Shown piece after piece: positions 19,761 through 28,892 of a DNA stretch of 64,000 bases (positions are counted from its first letter, which is position 1; every line of letters begins with the position of its first letter). Under the pieces are notes generated by a model. It saw only the letters and a program-made list of their open reading frames with translations. It did no database searches and was not told the origin of the DNA. The translations under genes were made by a program, and so were the position numbers. The DNA is from Actinoplanes campanulatus (lineage in GTDB: Bacteria; Actinomycetota; Actinomycetes; Mycobacteriales; Micromonosporaceae), in NCBI RefSeq assembly GCF_014647795.1, contig NZ_BMPW01000012.1, positions 1 through 64,000 on the forward strand, given 5' to 3'.

Positions 19761-22259
19761 GTGAGTGAATCTGGCGGGCCGGACGTGACACAGGAGTTGC
19801 GACTGCCCTGGGACGACGATCCCGAGGATCTGTACGAACACGCGCCGTGTGGCTACCTCACGACGCTTCCGGACGGCACCATCGTCCGGGTCAACGAGAC
19901 CTTCCTGACCTGGACGGGGTATGCCCGTACCGATCTGATCGGTCACAAACGGTTCCGTGACCTGCTCACGCCCGGTGACCAGATCTTCCACGAGACGCAC
20001 TACGCGCCGTTGCTGACGATGCAGGGTGAGGTGCATGAGATCGCGCTCGACGTGGTCCGCGCCGATCGGAGCCGGGTGCCCACCCTGGTCAACGCGGTGC
20101 TGGAGTCCGGCCCCAACGGCACTCCCCGGATCATCCGCACGATGATCTTCAACGCCACCGAGCGGCGCCGCTACGAGCGGGAGCTGCTGGGCTCCCGCCG
20201 CGCCGCGGAGTCCTCCGAGCAGCGGGTGCGGGTGCTCCAGCAGATAGTGGCCGACCTGGCGGCGGCCCCTACCGAGGCCGAGGTGGCGGAAGCGGTGATC
20301 CGCGCCCCGGAACCCGCGTTCCAGGCCGCCAGCAGCAGCATCTTCCTGGTCGACCCGGAGCGGGACGAGCTGGTCGCGGTCTCCTCGACCGATCCGACCA
20401 CCGGCAACTGGGACGACATGCCCCGCTCGTCGACCCGGGCGGTCGCCGAGGTGGCCCGGCGTGGCGACCTGCACGTGATCGCCACCGTGGCGGAGGCCGA
20501 GGAGCACTTCCCGGATCTGGCCGAGTCGATGCGCCGCTCCGAGCGCAAGACCGTGGTGCTGCTGCCGCTCACCACCGGGCCGGCCGAGGAGCACGGAGCC
20601 GTGGCGGTGCTGGGTGTGCTGGCGTTCAGTTTCCGTGAGGAGCGCGTGCTCACCGACGGCGAGCTGCGGGTGATCCGGCTGCTCGGACAGCAGGCGGGAC
20701 AGGCGCTGGACCGCGCCCGGCTGTACGACGAGGGCCGCCGCCGCGAGGACCGGTCCTCCTTCCTGGCCCGCACCACCCGGGCGCTGGACGAGCAGCACCG
20801 CCTGTTGCAGCGGGCCCGCCGCCTGGTCGAGCGGGTGGTGCCGGAGATCGCCGACTGGGCGCTGGTCCGCCTCCAGGTGGGCCCGGCCGGCCTGGTCGAG
20901 TACCACGGCGGCCCCGCCCCCGATCCGGAGCTGCTGGACGCCCGGGTCGCCGAGGCGGTCGAGACCTGCGCGCCGGTCTATGCCGGCGACGGTGACGGAC
21001 TGGACTGCACCGTGCTGCCGCTGACCGTCCGCGGCCGGGTGATCGGCACCCTGGCCCTGCGGATGGCCCCGGACCGGCGCGGCGCCGGGGCGGACCGGCT
21101 CTTCCTGGTCGATCTGGCCGACCGGGCCGCCCTGGCGCTGGAGAACGCCCGGCTCTACGAGCAGGAGCGGGCCATCGCCCGGACGTTGCAGCGCAGCCTG
21201 CTCGCCGCGGACGTGCCGGGCGCCGACTCCCGGTTCGCGCTGGAGACCCACTACCAGGCCGCCGCGCAGGACCTGGAGGTCGGCGGCGACTGGTACGACG
21301 CCTTCCTGATCACCGCGAACAAGCTGGCCGTGGTGGTCGGCGACGTGGTCGGGCGGGGCATCGACGCGGCCACCACGATGGGTCAGCTGCGCAGCGCGAT
21401 CCGGGCGCTGGCCACCGCCGAGAACGGTCCGGCACGGCTCCTGGAGGGGCTGGACCGGTTCTGCGAGCGGGTCGAGTCGGCGCGGATGGCGACCGTCGTC
21501 TACGCCGAGATCGACCTGCTCAGCGGCGAACTCGCGTACGCCACGGCCGGTCACCTGCCGCTGCTGCTGCACGAGCCGGCCGGCCCGCCGCAGTACCTCA
21601 TGCAGGCCCGTTCGGCGCCGCTCGGCTCCCGGGCCGGCGACCGCCGCCGGGTCGAGGACCGGATCCGGCTGACCGGCGGGAGCCGCCTGCTGCTCTACAC
21701 CGACGGGCTCATCGAGCGCCGGGGCCGCGGACTCGACCGGGGTTTCGAGATCCTCGCCCGGGAGTTCTCGCGGCTGCGCGACGCCCCGCTCAAGGGCCTG
21801 ACCGCCGGGCTGGCCGACATCCTGGTCGGCCGCGACCACGGCGACGACGTCTGCATGCTCTGCCTCTCTCTCGGCACCGAGGAGCGGCTGGAGCGCTCGA
21901 TCGGCGCCGACCCGGTCCAGATCTCCCGGCTCCGCGCGGACATGCGGGGCTGGATGGCGGGCCACGGCATCGACCCGGACTGTCTGAACGCGGTGCTGCT
22001 GGCCAGTTCCGAGGCGGTGGCGAACGCGATCGAGCACGGCTACCGGGACGACCCGTTCGGGATGGTGGACGTGTCCGCCACGATCAGCGCCGACGCCGTG
22101 GAGGTCCGGGTCAGCGACCACGGCGCCTGGCGTGGGCCGGGCGCCGACCTGGCCCGGGGCCGCGGCCTGCAACTGATCTACGAGTCGATGGACGAAGTGA
22201 GCTTCGACCAGGGGGAGGGGACCACGGTGACCATGCGGCGGCATAGAGGCGCACGATGA
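19761..22259 (+). CDS. rsbP: RsbP-like phosphatase: PAS-GAF-GAF-PP2C(SpoIIE)-HATPase
   Basis: The 832-aa regulator starts with a PAS domain (about 24-130) that reads like RsbP of Bacillus (APCGYLTTLPDGTIVRVNET, then LLTPGDQIF). Two GAF domains follow (about 152-315 and 336-480). Next is a PP2C/SpoIIE phosphatase (about 495-695) with the metal-binding blocks VGGDWYDAF, GDVVGRGIDAATTM, YTDGLIERRG and DDVCMLCL. The last part is an RsbW-like ATPase/kinase domain (about 710-832; SSEAVANAIEHGY, GRGLQLI). The fused kinase domain and two GAF domains are absent from B. subtilis RsbP. The start is GTG 19761; GTG 19785 is possible. The stop overlaps the STAS gene (ATGA). Confidence 0.93.
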   Translation: MSESGGPDVTQELRLPWDDDPEDLYEHAPCGYLTTLPDGTIVRVNETFLTWTGYARTDLIGHKRFRDLLTPGDQIFHETHYAPLLTMQGEVHEIALDVVRADRSRVPTLVNAVLESGPNGTPRIIRTMIFNATERRRYERELLGSRRAAESSEQRVRVLQQIVADLAAAPTEAEVAEAVIRAPEPAFQAASSSIFLVDPERDELVAVSSTDPTTGNWDDMPRSSTRAVAEVARRGDLHVIATVAEAEEHFPDLAESMRRSERKTVVLLPLTTGPAEEHGAVAVLGVLAFSFREERVLTDGELRVIRLLGQQAGQALDRARLYDEGRRREDRSSFLARTTRALDEQHRLLQRARRLVERVVPEIADWALVRLQVGPAGLVEYHGGPAPDPELLDARVAEAVETCAPVYAGDGDGLDCTVLPLTVRGRVIGTLALRMAPDRRGAGADRLFLVDLADRAALALENARLYEQERAIARTLQRSLLAADVPGADSRFALETHYQAAAQDLEVGGDWYDAFLITANKLAVVVGDVVGRGIDAATTMGQLRSAIRALATAENGPARLLEGLDRFCERVESARMATVVYAEIDLLSGELAYATAGHLPLLLHEPAGPPQYLMQARSAPLGSRAGDRRRVEDRIRLTGGSRLLLYTDGLIERRGRGLDRGFEILAREFSRLRDAPLKGLTAGLADILVGRDHGDDVCMLCLSLGTEERLERSIGADPVQISRLRADMRGWMAGHGIDPDCLNAVLLASSEAVANAIEHGYRDDPFGMVDVSATISADAVEVRVSDHGAWRGPGADLARGRGLQLIYESMDEVSFDQGEGTTVTMRRHRGAR

Positions 22260-22600
22260 CGGACCATTGGGTCAGCTTCTCCCGCCGGGGGACCGCCGAA
22301 CTGGTCCACCTCAAGGGTGAGATCGACCTGGCCAACGCCAACGACATCGGCCGGGCCATCGTGGCCCGGACCACCGGGGCCGACGCCGTGGTGATCGACC
22401 TGACCGCGGTTTCGTTCCTGGACAGCGCCGGGGTCCGGTTGCTCGACTTCATCGTGGGTGACCTGGATGATCGGAGGAAGCCGGTTCGGCTGGTCGTCGG
22501 CGAGCATGGGGCCGCACGGATGACGTTGCAGCTCTGTTCGTTCCGCAGTGACCTGCTGGCCACCGATCTGGACCGGGCGGCGGAGGAACTGGACCGATAG
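22256..22600 (+). CDS. STAS-domain anti-sigma factor antagonist
   Basis: This single-domain STAS protein (114 aa, RsbV/SpoIIAA-like) has the phosphorylation site intact: FLDSAGVRLL with Ser57 after Asp56. By family rule it is phosphorylated by an RsbW-type kinase and dephosphorylated by a PP2C protein; both activities are in the gene just upstream, with which it overlaps by 4 nt. Together the three genes look like a complete switch. No sigma factor gene is nearby, so the final target must be elsewhere. Confidence 0.93.
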   Translation: MTDHWVSFSRRGTAELVHLKGEIDLANANDIGRAIVARTTGADAVVIDLTAVSFLDSAGVRLLDFIVGDLDDRRKPVRLVVGEHGAARMTLQLCSFRSDLLATDLDRAAEELDR

Positions 22601-22631
22601 CCTCCATCGGCCTCGCGTACCCTGGACACCC

Positions 22632-24575
22632 ATGAGCGTGAGTTCCGTCTTCCCGCAGCTCGAGCAGCTGCTGCCCCGGGTCAGCAAACCGATCCAGTAC
22701 GTGGGCGGCGAGCTCGGCGCCGTCGTCAAGGACTGGGACGCCACCACGGTCCGGTGGGCGCTGATGTATCCGGACGCGTACGAGGTCGGCCTGCCCAACC
22801 AGGGTGTGCAGATCCTCTACGAGGTGCTCAACGAGCAGGAGGACGTGCTCGCCGAGCGCACCTACGCGGTCTGGCCGGACCTCGAGGCCCTCATGAAGGA
22901 GAACGGCGTCCCGCAGTTCACCGTCGACGCGCACCGCCCGGTGAAGGCGTTCGACGTGTTCGGCCTGTCGTTCGCCACCGAGCTCGGCTACACCAACATG
23001 CTGAGCGCCCTGGACCTGGCCGGCATCCCGCTGGACAGCGCCGACCGGGACGAGACCCACCCGATCGTGCTGGCCGGTGGCCACGCCAGCTTCAACCCGG
23101 AGCCGATCGCCGACTTCATCGACGCCGCCGTGCTCGGTGACGGCGAGGAGGCGGTCCTGGAGATCACCGGGATCATCCGGGACTGGAAGGCGGAGGGCTG
23201 CCCGGGCGGCCGGGACGAGCTGCTGCTGCGCCTGGCCCGCACCGAGAGCATCTACGTGCCCCGGTTCTACGACGTCGACTACCTGCCCGACGGCCGGATC
23301 CAGCGGGTCGTGCCGAACCGGCCGGACGTGCCGTTCCGCGTCGCCAAGCGGACCACCATGGATCTGGACGCGTGGCCGTACCCGAAGAAGCCTCTCGTCC
23401 CGCTCGCCGAGACGGTCCACGAGCGCTATGCCGTGGAGATCTTCCGGGGTTGCACCCGGGGCTGCCGGTTCTGCCAGGCCGGCATGATCACCCGCCCGGT
23501 GCGGGAGCGGTCGATCACCACGGTCGGCCAGATGGTCAAGGAAGGCCTGGAGTTCTCCGGCTTCAACGAGGTCGGCCTGCTCTCGCTGTCCAGCGCCGAC
23601 CACTCCGAGATCGGTGACATGTGCTCCGGTCTGGCCGAGCAGTACGCGGACACCAACGTCTCGCTGTCGCTGCCGTCCACCCGGGTCGACGCGTTCAACA
23701 TCGATCTGGCCCAGGAGCTGTCCCGCAACGGACGGCGGACCGGTCTCACCTTCGCGCCGGAGGGCGGTTCGGAGCGGATCCGCAAGGTCATCAACAAGAT
23801 GGTGACCAAGGAGGACCTGATCCGTACGGTCGTGACGGCGTACTCCAACGGCTGGCGCCAGGTGAAGCTGTACTTCATGTGCGGCCTGCCCACCGAGACC
23901 GACGAGGACGTCCTCGAGATCGCGCACATGGCCCACGAGGTGATCCGGGCCGGCCGCGAGGCCGCCGGCACCAAGGACATCCGCTGCACCGTGTCGATCG
24001 GCGGTTTCGTGCCGAAGCCGCACACCCCGTTCCAGTGGGCCTCGATGGAGCGTCCCGAGGTCATCGACGCCCGCCTTCGGCTGCTCAAGCAGGAGATCAA
24101 CAGTGACCGTTCGCTCGGCCGGGCGATCGGTTTCCGCTACCACGACGGTGAGCCGTCGCTGATCGAGGGCCTGCTGTCCCGCGGTGACCGCCGGGTCGGC
24201 AAGGTCGTCCGCCGGGTCTGGGAGAAGGGCGGCCGCTTCGACGGCTGGTCCGAGCACTTCTCGTACGCCCGGTGGGTCGAGGCCTGCGACGAGGTCCTGC
24301 CCGAGATGGGCGTGGATCTGGACTGGTTCACCACCCGCGAGCGTGAGGAGCAGGAGGTCCTGCCCTGGGACCACCTCGACTCCGGCCTCGACAAGGACTG
24401 GCTCTGGCAGGACTGGCAGGACTCGATGAGCGAGTTCGAGCAGGACGACTGCCGCTGGACCCCGTGCTTCGACTGCGGCGTCTGCCCGTCGATGGACACC
24501 GAGATCCAGATCGGCCCGACCGGCAAGAAGCTGCTTCCTCTTACACCCGTGAACAATCTGCGGGTCCCCGCTTAG
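22632..24575 (+). CDS. B12-binding radical SAM protein (TIGR03960 family)
   Basis: The 647-aa protein has an N-terminal cobalamin-binding-like region (VRWALMYPDAYEVGLPNQGVQ, about 35-200) and a radical SAM core with the cluster motif CTRGCRFC (Cys274, Cys278, Cys281). The C-terminal region contains TPCFDCGVCPSM, three more Cys that may bind a second cluster. The family is widely linked to the small gene that follows and to RNase E; its reaction is not known to me. ATG 22632 lies 8 nt after TACCCT (22618-22623), so the mRNA has almost no leader. Confidence 0.92.
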   Translation: MSVSSVFPQLEQLLPRVSKPIQYVGGELGAVVKDWDATTVRWALMYPDAYEVGLPNQGVQILYEVLNEQEDVLAERTYAVWPDLEALMKENGVPQFTVDAHRPVKAFDVFGLSFATELGYTNMLSALDLAGIPLDSADRDETHPIVLAGGHASFNPEPIADFIDAAVLGDGEEAVLEITGIIRDWKAEGCPGGRDELLLRLARTESIYVPRFYDVDYLPDGRIQRVVPNRPDVPFRVAKRTTMDLDAWPYPKKPLVPLAETVHERYAVEIFRGCTRGCRFCQAGMITRPVRERSITTVGQMVKEGLEFSGFNEVGLLSLSSADHSEIGDMCSGLAEQYADTNVSLSLPSTRVDAFNIDLAQELSRNGRRTGLTFAPEGGSERIRKVINKMVTKEDLIRTVVTAYSNGWRQVKLYFMCGLPTETDEDVLEIAHMAHEVIRAGREAAGTKDIRCTVSIGGFVPKPHTPFQWASMERPEVIDARLRLLKQEINSDRSLGRAIGFRYHDGEPSLIEGLLSRGDRRVGKVVRRVWEKGGRFDGWSEHFSYARWVEACDEVLPEMGVDLDWFTTREREEQEVLPWDHLDSGLDKDWLWQDWQDSMSEFEQDDCRWTPCFDCGVCPSMDTEIQIGPTGKKLLPLTPVNNLRVPA

Positions 24576-24585
24576 GAGATAGACG

Positions 24586-25362
24586 ATTCCCCCGAAGAAC
24601 CAACCCGTCGGCGGCCAGGCGCCGGTCGTCCAGCGGATCCGTCTGCGGTACGCCAAGCGTGGCCCGCTACGGTTCACCTCGCACCGCGACTTCGCCCGAG
24701 CGTTCGAGCGGGCGCTGCGCCGTGCCGCCGTGCCGATCGCCTATTCGCAGGGCTTCACCCCACACCCCAAGATCTCGTACGCGAGCGCCGCGCCCACCGG
24801 GGTCGGCAGTGAGGCGGAGTACCTGGAGATAGGCCTCCAGGCGCCGGTCGACCCGGAGCAGTTGCGTGCCGCACTGGACGCCGCGCTCTCCCCGGGCCTC
24901 GACGTCCTGGAGGCGGTGATCGCCGGCGAGGGCAGCCTGGCCGACCGGATCGACGCCTCCCGCTGGCAGCTGGAACTGCCCGGGGTCGACCCCGGGGACG
25001 CCGAGAAGGCGGTGACCGCGTTCCTCGACTCCGCGGAAGTCCTGGTGGAACGCATGACCAAGCAGGGTCGCCGTACCTTCGACGCCCGGGCCGCGGTGAC
25101 CCGTTGTGCGTTGGCCGGGGAGCCGGACCTACCTTCCGGGGCCGTTGGCGTACGGTGTGCGATAATCGACCTTGTCGTACGGCAGGTGACGCCCGCCGTG
25201 CGGCCCGATGACGTCCTCTCCGGCCTGCGCGTGGTGGCCGGCCTGGAGCCGCCGGTGCCCCCGCGGGTTACCCGGCTGGCCCAGGGCACACTCACCGCGC
25301 AGGGGGAGATCGTCGATCCGTTGGACGCGGATCGCGGGGACGTCGGAATCGGAGGACGCTAG
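24586..25362 (+). CDS. TIGR03936 family (DUF2344) protein, probable ATT start codon
   Basis: The family partners the TIGR03960 radical SAM protein. The conserved N-terminus RIRLRYAKRGPLRFTSHRDF is encoded from about 24634 and lies upstream of the first usable ATG/GTG/TTG in frame, GTG 24730. Upstream the frame closes at TAG 24580-24582. Only ACG 24583 and ATT 24586 remain before the conserved block, apart from an internal CTG. ATT 24586 sits 6 nt after a perfect AGGAGA (24574-24579). I therefore call ATT as the start (258 aa). A sequence error is the alternative. The gene follows TIGR03960 by 10 bp. Confidence 0.85.
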   Translation: MPPKNQPVGGQAPVVQRIRLRYAKRGPLRFTSHRDFARAFERALRRAAVPIAYSQGFTPHPKISYASAAPTGVGSEAEYLEIGLQAPVDPEQLRAALDAALSPGLDVLEAVIAGEGSLADRIDASRWQLELPGVDPGDAEKAVTAFLDSAEVLVERMTKQGRRTFDARAAVTRCALAGEPDLPSGAVGVRCAIIDLVVRQVTPAVRPDDVLSGLRVVAGLEPPVPPRVTRLAQGTLTAQGEIVDPLDADRGDVGIGGR

Positions 25363-25390
25363 CCGCAAACCGGCCGGCGTTCGTAGAACG

Positions 25391-25470
25391 TTTTTCAACG
25401 TGGCGAGGGCGGCAGCGCCCCGAGCCGGTCAACGGCCCGGCGGTCTTCGGCCCGCTGCCAGGTTGAAAAA
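25391..25470 (+). promoter_or_regulatory. Long structured 5' leader of rne
   Basis: TTTTTCAAC (25391-25399) pairs perfectly with GTTGAAAAA (25462-25470). Inside it GGCAGC (25411-25416) pairs with GCTGCC (25454-25459) and GCCG (25424-25427) with CGGC (25433-25436). A TTGACA -35-like box follows at 25478-25483 but has no good -10. The 229-bp gap before rne holds no ORF. RNase E controls its own mRNA through the 5' leader in other bacteria, so a similar role here is inference. Confidence 0.55.
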
Positions 25471-25591
25471 GGTTCACTTGACAGACTTCGGCAAGCCCGT
25501 CCCCAATCGGCCGGGCCCGAAAAACTTTGCAGCGACCCTGCGTGGCAGCGCTCACCCGCGCCCGGGGTCGCCGAGAACTGGAGAGCGCCCC

Positions 25592-28500
25592 ATGCTCGAT
25601 AACGAGCCCCCAGTCAACCTGGGAGAACAGGGCGGCGAACGGGATGGAGCAGTGACTCCTCCCGGAGATACCGCCGCAAGCACCACCCCGGCACGCCGGA
25701 CGCGGGCCCCGCGCCGCAAGGCGGCGGCGCCTCCGCCCGAGGCCGAGGCGCCGGACAGCGCCGCCGAGCCCGGTGCGGAGACCGAGACCCCGGCTCCCGC
25801 TCCGGTGAAGAAGGCCACCCGGAGCCGGAAGAAGGCCGCCGCGCCGGCCGCCCCGGCCGAGGCGCCGGTCGCCGACGAGCCGGTCGCCGAGACTCCGCCG
25901 CCGGTGAAGAAGGCCACCCGGGCCCGCCGTAAGAAGGTCGAGCAGCCCGCCCTCGCCGAGGTGGAGGAGCAGCCCGCTCCCGCCGCCCCGGTCGCCGAGG
26001 TCGCCGAGATCCCCGTCGCCGCCGCGGACGAGGACGAGGACGAGGCCGCCCTCATCGAGGACGCCGCCGTGGAGGCCGCCGCCGCGGCCCGCGAGGCCGC
26101 CGTACCGGTCGTCGGGGTCCTGCCGCTCGATGACGACTTCGTCGAGGAGAAGCCGGCCCGGCCCGCCCGGGCCCGCCGGGCCGCGCTGCCGCCGGCCGTG
26201 CTCTTCATGCCGCCGGAGGCCGCCGAGGCCGAGCCCGCCCCGGTGAGCCGTCGCCGTCGCGGCGCCGCCGAGCCGCCGGTGGCCGCCGAGGCCCCGGCCG
26301 CCGAGGTCGCCGAGACGGCCGAGGAGGAGACCGAGGAGGCCGTCGAGGCCCCGCGTCGTGGCCGGCGTCGCCGTCGTGGCGCGGCCGAGGAGCCCACCGA
26401 GGTCACCGCCACCGAGACCGAGCCGGTCACCGACGAGGTGGACGAGGTCGACGAGAGCGCCGACGACGTCGAGGACGGCGCCGACGAGGACGAGGACGAG
26501 GACGGCGGCATCCGCCGTCGCCGCCGCCGGGGCCGTCGTGGCCGCGGCCGGGGCAAGGGCCCGTCCGACGAGGCCGACGAGAACGACACCGAGGAGGGCG
26601 ACGCCGAGGAGGGCGCCGAGGCCTCCGCCGAGGACGGCGAGGAGGACGAGGAGTCCGAGGACGGCGAGGGCGACGGGGTAACCCGCCGTCGGCGCCGGCG
26701 CCGGCGCAAGGGTTCCAGCGGTGACGGCGAGACCGGCGGCATCGAGGACGGCGTGCACACCGTGGTGCGGGTGCGCGAGCCCCGGCGTACCGACGAGGTG
26801 CAGGGTGTCTCCGGCTCGACCCGGCTCGAGGCCAAGCGCCAGCGCCGCCGGGACGGCCGGGAGCAGCGCCGTACCCGTCCGCCGATCCTGAGCGAGTCGG
26901 AGTTCCTGGCCCGCCGCGAGGCGGTGGACCGGGTCATGGTGGTCCGGCAGAAGCAGGACCGTACCCAGATCGCGGTCCTCGAGGACGGCATCCTGGTCGA
27001 GCACTACGTGGCCCGGGCCACCTCCGGCACCATGGTCGGCAACGTCTACCTCGGCAAGGTGCAGAACGTGCTGCCGAGCATGGAGGCCGCGTTCGTCGAC
27101 GTGGGCCGCGGCCGCAACGCCGTGCTCTACGCCGGTGAGGTCAACTGGGACGCCACCGGCCTGGAGGGGCGGGCCCGCTCGATCGAGCAGGCGCTGCGCT
27201 CCGGCGACTCGGTGCTGGTGCAGGTCACCAAGGACCCGATCGGGCACAAGGGCGCCCGGCTGACCAGCCACATCGCGCTCTCCGGCCGGCACCTGGTCTA
27301 CGTGCCCAACGGCAACGCGTCGGGCATCAGCCGCAAGCTGCCGGACACCGAGCGCAAGCGGCTCCGCGACATCCTGAAGAAGCTGGTCCCGGACGGCGCG
27401 GGCGTGATCGTCCGGACCGCGGCCGAGGGCGCCAGCGAGGACGAGCTGGCCCGCGACGTGAAGCGGCTCCAGGCGCAGTGGGAGGACATCCAGGCCCGGG
27501 CCGCCGAGGGCAACGCGCCGCGCGCCCTCTCCGAGGAGCCGGACCTGGTCATCCGGGTGGTCCGGGACCTCTTCAACGAGGACTTCCGCGACCTGGTGGT
27601 GCAGGGCGAGCAGGCGTACGCCGAGGTGGAGAACTACCTCGACTCGGTCTCCCCGGACCTGCTGGAGCGGCTCCGCCGGCACACCGGCACGCAGGACGTC
27701 TTCGCCGAGTGGCGCATCGACGAGCAGATCCTCAAGGGCCTGGACCGCAAGGTCTTCCTCCCGTCCGGTGGTCACCTGGTGATCGACCGGACCGAGGCGA
27801 TGACCGTGGTCGACGTCAACACCGGCAAGTACACCGGCGCGGGCGGCAACCTCGAGGAGACGGTCACCCGCAACAACCTGGAGGCGGCCGAGGAGATCGT
27901 GCGCCAGCTGCGGCTGCGTGACCTCGGTGGCATCGTGGTGATCGACTTCATCGACATGGTGCTGGAGAGCAACCGCGACCTGGTGCTGCGGCGGCTCACC
28001 GAGTGCCTGGGCCGGGACCGGACCAAGCATCAGGTCACCGAGATCACCTCGCTGGGCCTCGTCCAGATGACCCGCAAGCGGATCGGCGCGGGCCTGCTGG
28101 AGGCGTTCAGCGAGAACTGTGACCACTGCAAGGGCCGCGGTTTGATCATCCACCCGGAGCCGGTGCCGGAGAAGCGGTCCAACGGCGGTGGCGGCAGCAG
28201 CAGCAGTGGTGGTGGCGCCCAGGTGAAGGCGGTCGCCGCGGCGGTGCGTACCGAGGCGCCGGCCCCGCAACCGCAGTCCTCCCGGCAGCGGCGCCGCCGC
28301 GGTGGTGGTGGCGACAGCGCCCCGGTCGAACCGGTGGAGCAGATCGAGGCCGTCGAACCGGTGGAGCAGATCGAGCCGGTCGAGCTGGTGGAGCCGGCCG
28401 TCGAGCCGGTGACGCCGGTGGAGGAGCCGCCGGCCGTCGCCCAGGTGGCCGAGGAGCCCGGTCCGGTCGCGGAGGTGGCCGAGGTGCCGCCGGCCGCCCC

Positions 28501-28783
28501 GGTGGCGGGTTCCGGCATCGTCCGGCGCGTGCAGCCGGCGCTGACCACCTCGGACGGCGACGACGACTACGACATCAGTGGTTACGACCTGTCCCGGTAC
28601 GACTCGGCGGAGGCCAACGGGCACGCCGGCGAGGCCGAGCCGATGCGGCTGGCCGGGGCCGACGACCCGGACGCGGCCGAGGACGACGACGAGGACGACG
28701 AGGACGACGACGTGGTGGGCGCCGGCACGGGCACCCGCCGACGGTCCCGGCGGGGTGGCGCACGGCGCCGCACCCGCCCCTGA
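25592..28783 (+). CDS. rne: Ribonuclease E/G family protein
   Basis: RNase E starts mRNA decay and matures rRNA and tRNA. This 1063-aa form has a long N-terminal low-complexity region (about 1-425) of Ala/Glu/Pro stretches broken by RRRRRG-type basic clusters. The catalytic core (about 440-860) holds the S1 domain (GTMVGNVYLGKVQNVLPSMEAAF cannot be missed near 470-495), metal-binding Asp in VVDVNTGKYTG (about 740) and VVIDFIDM (about 785), and a Zn-link CDHCKGRG (about 843). The tail (about 870-1063) is again disordered and acidic. The layout with extensions on both sides is typical of actinobacteria. The ATG follows TGGAGAG by 6-8 nt. Confidence 0.95.
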   Translation: MLDNEPPVNLGEQGGERDGAVTPPGDTAASTTPARRTRAPRRKAAAPPPEAEAPDSAAEPGAETETPAPAPVKKATRSRKKAAAPAAPAEAPVADEPVAETPPPVKKATRARRKKVEQPALAEVEEQPAPAAPVAEVAEIPVAAADEDEDEAALIEDAAVEAAAAAREAAVPVVGVLPLDDDFVEEKPARPARARRAALPPAVLFMPPEAAEAEPAPVSRRRRGAAEPPVAAEAPAAEVAETAEEETEEAVEAPRRGRRRRRGAAEEPTEVTATETEPVTDEVDEVDESADDVEDGADEDEDEDGGIRRRRRRGRRGRGRGKGPSDEADENDTEEGDAEEGAEASAEDGEEDEESEDGEGDGVTRRRRRRRRKGSSGDGETGGIEDGVHTVVRVREPRRTDEVQGVSGSTRLEAKRQRRRDGREQRRTRPPILSESEFLARREAVDRVMVVRQKQDRTQIAVLEDGILVEHYVARATSGTMVGNVYLGKVQNVLPSMEAAFVDVGRGRNAVLYAGEVNWDATGLEGRARSIEQALRSGDSVLVQVTKDPIGHKGARLTSHIALSGRHLVYVPNGNASGISRKLPDTERKRLRDILKKLVPDGAGVIVRTAAEGASEDELARDVKRLQAQWEDIQARAAEGNAPRALSEEPDLVIRVVRDLFNEDFRDLVVQGEQAYAEVENYLDSVSPDLLERLRRHTGTQDVFAEWRIDEQILKGLDRKVFLPSGGHLVIDRTEAMTVVDVNTGKYTGAGGNLEETVTRNNLEAAEEIVRQLRLRDLGGIVVIDFIDMVLESNRDLVLRRLTECLGRDRTKHQVTEITSLGLVQMTRKRIGAGLLEAFSENCDHCKGRGLIIHPEPVPEKRSNGGGGSSSSGGGAQVKAVAAAVRTEAPAPQPQSSRQRRRRGGGGDSAPVEPVEQIEAVEPVEQIEPVELVEPAVEPVTPVEEPPAVAQVAEEPGPVAEVAEVPPAAPVAGSGIVRRVQPALTTSDGDDDYDISGYDLSRYDSAEANGHAGEAEPMRLAGADDPDAAEDDDEDDEDDDVVGAGTGTRRRSRRGGARRRTRP

Positions 28784-28790
28784 ACGGCTG

Positions 28791-28846
28791 AAACCCGGCC
28801 CGGTAGCGATCTGTAAAGAAAGCTAACTACCGGGCCGGGTTTTCCG
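28791..28846 (+). terminator. Intrinsic terminator after rne
   Basis: A perfect 16-bp stem (AAACCCGGCCCGGTAG against CTACCGGGCCGGGTTT) with a 20-nt loop is followed by a short T run (TTTTCC). Confidence 0.88.
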
Positions 28847-28892
28847 TTACCCTCGGCGGGATCGATCCCTGTCCCCGAGGAGACCGACGCTC

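Noticed and set aside
25292-28624. 1110-aa open frame antisense to rne
   Set aside because: It results from the repetitive Ala/Glu/Arg codons of RNase E read backwards. No domain is visible.
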